DNA of 64,000 nucleotides from Aquibacillus albus (GTDB lineage: Bacteria; Bacillota; Bacilli; Bacillales; Amphibacillaceae). The position numbers were made by a program, and so were the translations under genes. Of the stretch, positions 63,885 through 64,000 are shown one piece after another. Every line of letters begins with the position of its first letter. Within the stretch, counting starts at the first letter, position 1. A model generated the notes under the pieces. The model did not search any database and was not told the DNA's origin. It saw nothing but the letters and a program-made list of their open reading frames with translations. The stretch covers positions 1 through 64,000 of the forward strand of contig NZ_JAFBDR010000007.1 in assembly GCF_016908325.1 (NCBI RefSeq), read 5' to 3'.

Positions 63885-64000
63885 CTATTTTTCAACTTTC
63901 ATCGCAGACTCATGCCAAGACCTCAACATGAGATGCGAAAATAAACTAACGAGTAGATAGAAACTAATTCCTAATATTGCTGCTGCAATACCACAGGCAA
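63885..64000 (-). CDS. ABC transporter permease, C-terminal end (partial)
   Basis: Reading the minus strand from the right edge, an open frame runs AAAILGISFYLLVSLFSHLM...ESAMKVEK and stops at TAG 63885-63887. The hydrophobic last helix with a polar tail is typical of the SsuC/TauC-type permease that partners NMT1 binding proteins. It starts beyond the window and precedes the binding-protein gene by ~25 nt, so it is in the same operon. Confidence 0.75.
   Translation of the reverse strand, partial: ACGIAAAILGISFYLLVSLFSHLMLRSWHESAMKVEK

Overview
The window is chromosomal DNA from a low-GC, endospore-forming member of the Bacillaceae. It most resembles the halotolerant Virgibacillus/Oceanobacillus-type relatives of Bacillus. 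This rests on spore-associated genes (cmpA, a ydcC-type lipoprotein, yppG, yteA), a complete stressosome/SigB module, and gene order very close to the B. subtilis stretch acpS-ydcC-alr-mazEF-rsbRSTUVW-sigB-rsbX-tex-cmpA-sprT-tRNA cluster. The genus is inferred, not shown.

Layout. 1-1760 (minus): the 5' end of a 16S rRNA gene preceded by twelve tRNA genes, with a strong SigmaA-type promoter at 1732-1760 and two partial tRNA-Lys copies in the middle. 1943-18285 (mostly minus): sprT, the tiny cmpA (plus), tex, then the general stress operon (rsbR-rsbS-rsbT-rsbU-rsbV-rsbW-sigB-rsbX) with an internal SigmaB promoter, mazEF, alr, ydcC, the NAD(P)HX repair enzyme, acpS, a rhomboid protease and cshA. 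18607-32040: a mixed housekeeping stretch (transporter, esterase, spore coat protein, thioredoxin and glutaredoxin, MarR regulator, a CuA cupredoxin lipoprotein, a DUF368 polyprenyl-phosphate transporter, CapA, HD hydrolase, cupin, argS behind a T-box) with a REP-like palindrome array at 30413-30629. 32298-42087: typA, a CssRS-like two-component system divergent from htrA, a three-gene ABC exporter, yteA and an ElaA acetyltransferase. 42278-46260: nrdAB with an elaborate leader. 46405-64000: a purine-catabolism region.

The purine region spans most of the route from xanthine to glyoxylate and oxalurate. It holds xanthine dehydrogenase subunits and maturation factors (pucABCDE), hydroxyisourate hydrolase, OHCU decarboxylase, allantoinase, allantoate amidohydrolase, ureidoglycine-glyoxylate aminotransferase, the PucR regulator, a probable tartronate-semialdehyde reductase, an amidase and part of an ABC importer. 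No uricase gene is present in the window, although the OHCU decarboxylase that is fused to uricase in B. subtilis is here as a free-standing protein.

The most interesting regulatory locus is 45593-46260, upstream of nrdAB. In transcription order it has a promoter whose -10 overlaps a good NrdR-box match, a full cobalamin riboswitch, an intrinsic terminator, and then a pair of strong hairpins resembling the omegaRNA/right end of an IS200/IS605 element with no transposase or TnpB. A B12-independent ribonucleotide reductase under a B12 riboswitch implies a B12-dependent (class II) enzyme elsewhere in the genome. A second candidate is an unclassified structured leader (about 52866-52975) before the allantoinase gene. 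I found no CRISPR array, prophage or complete insertion sequence.
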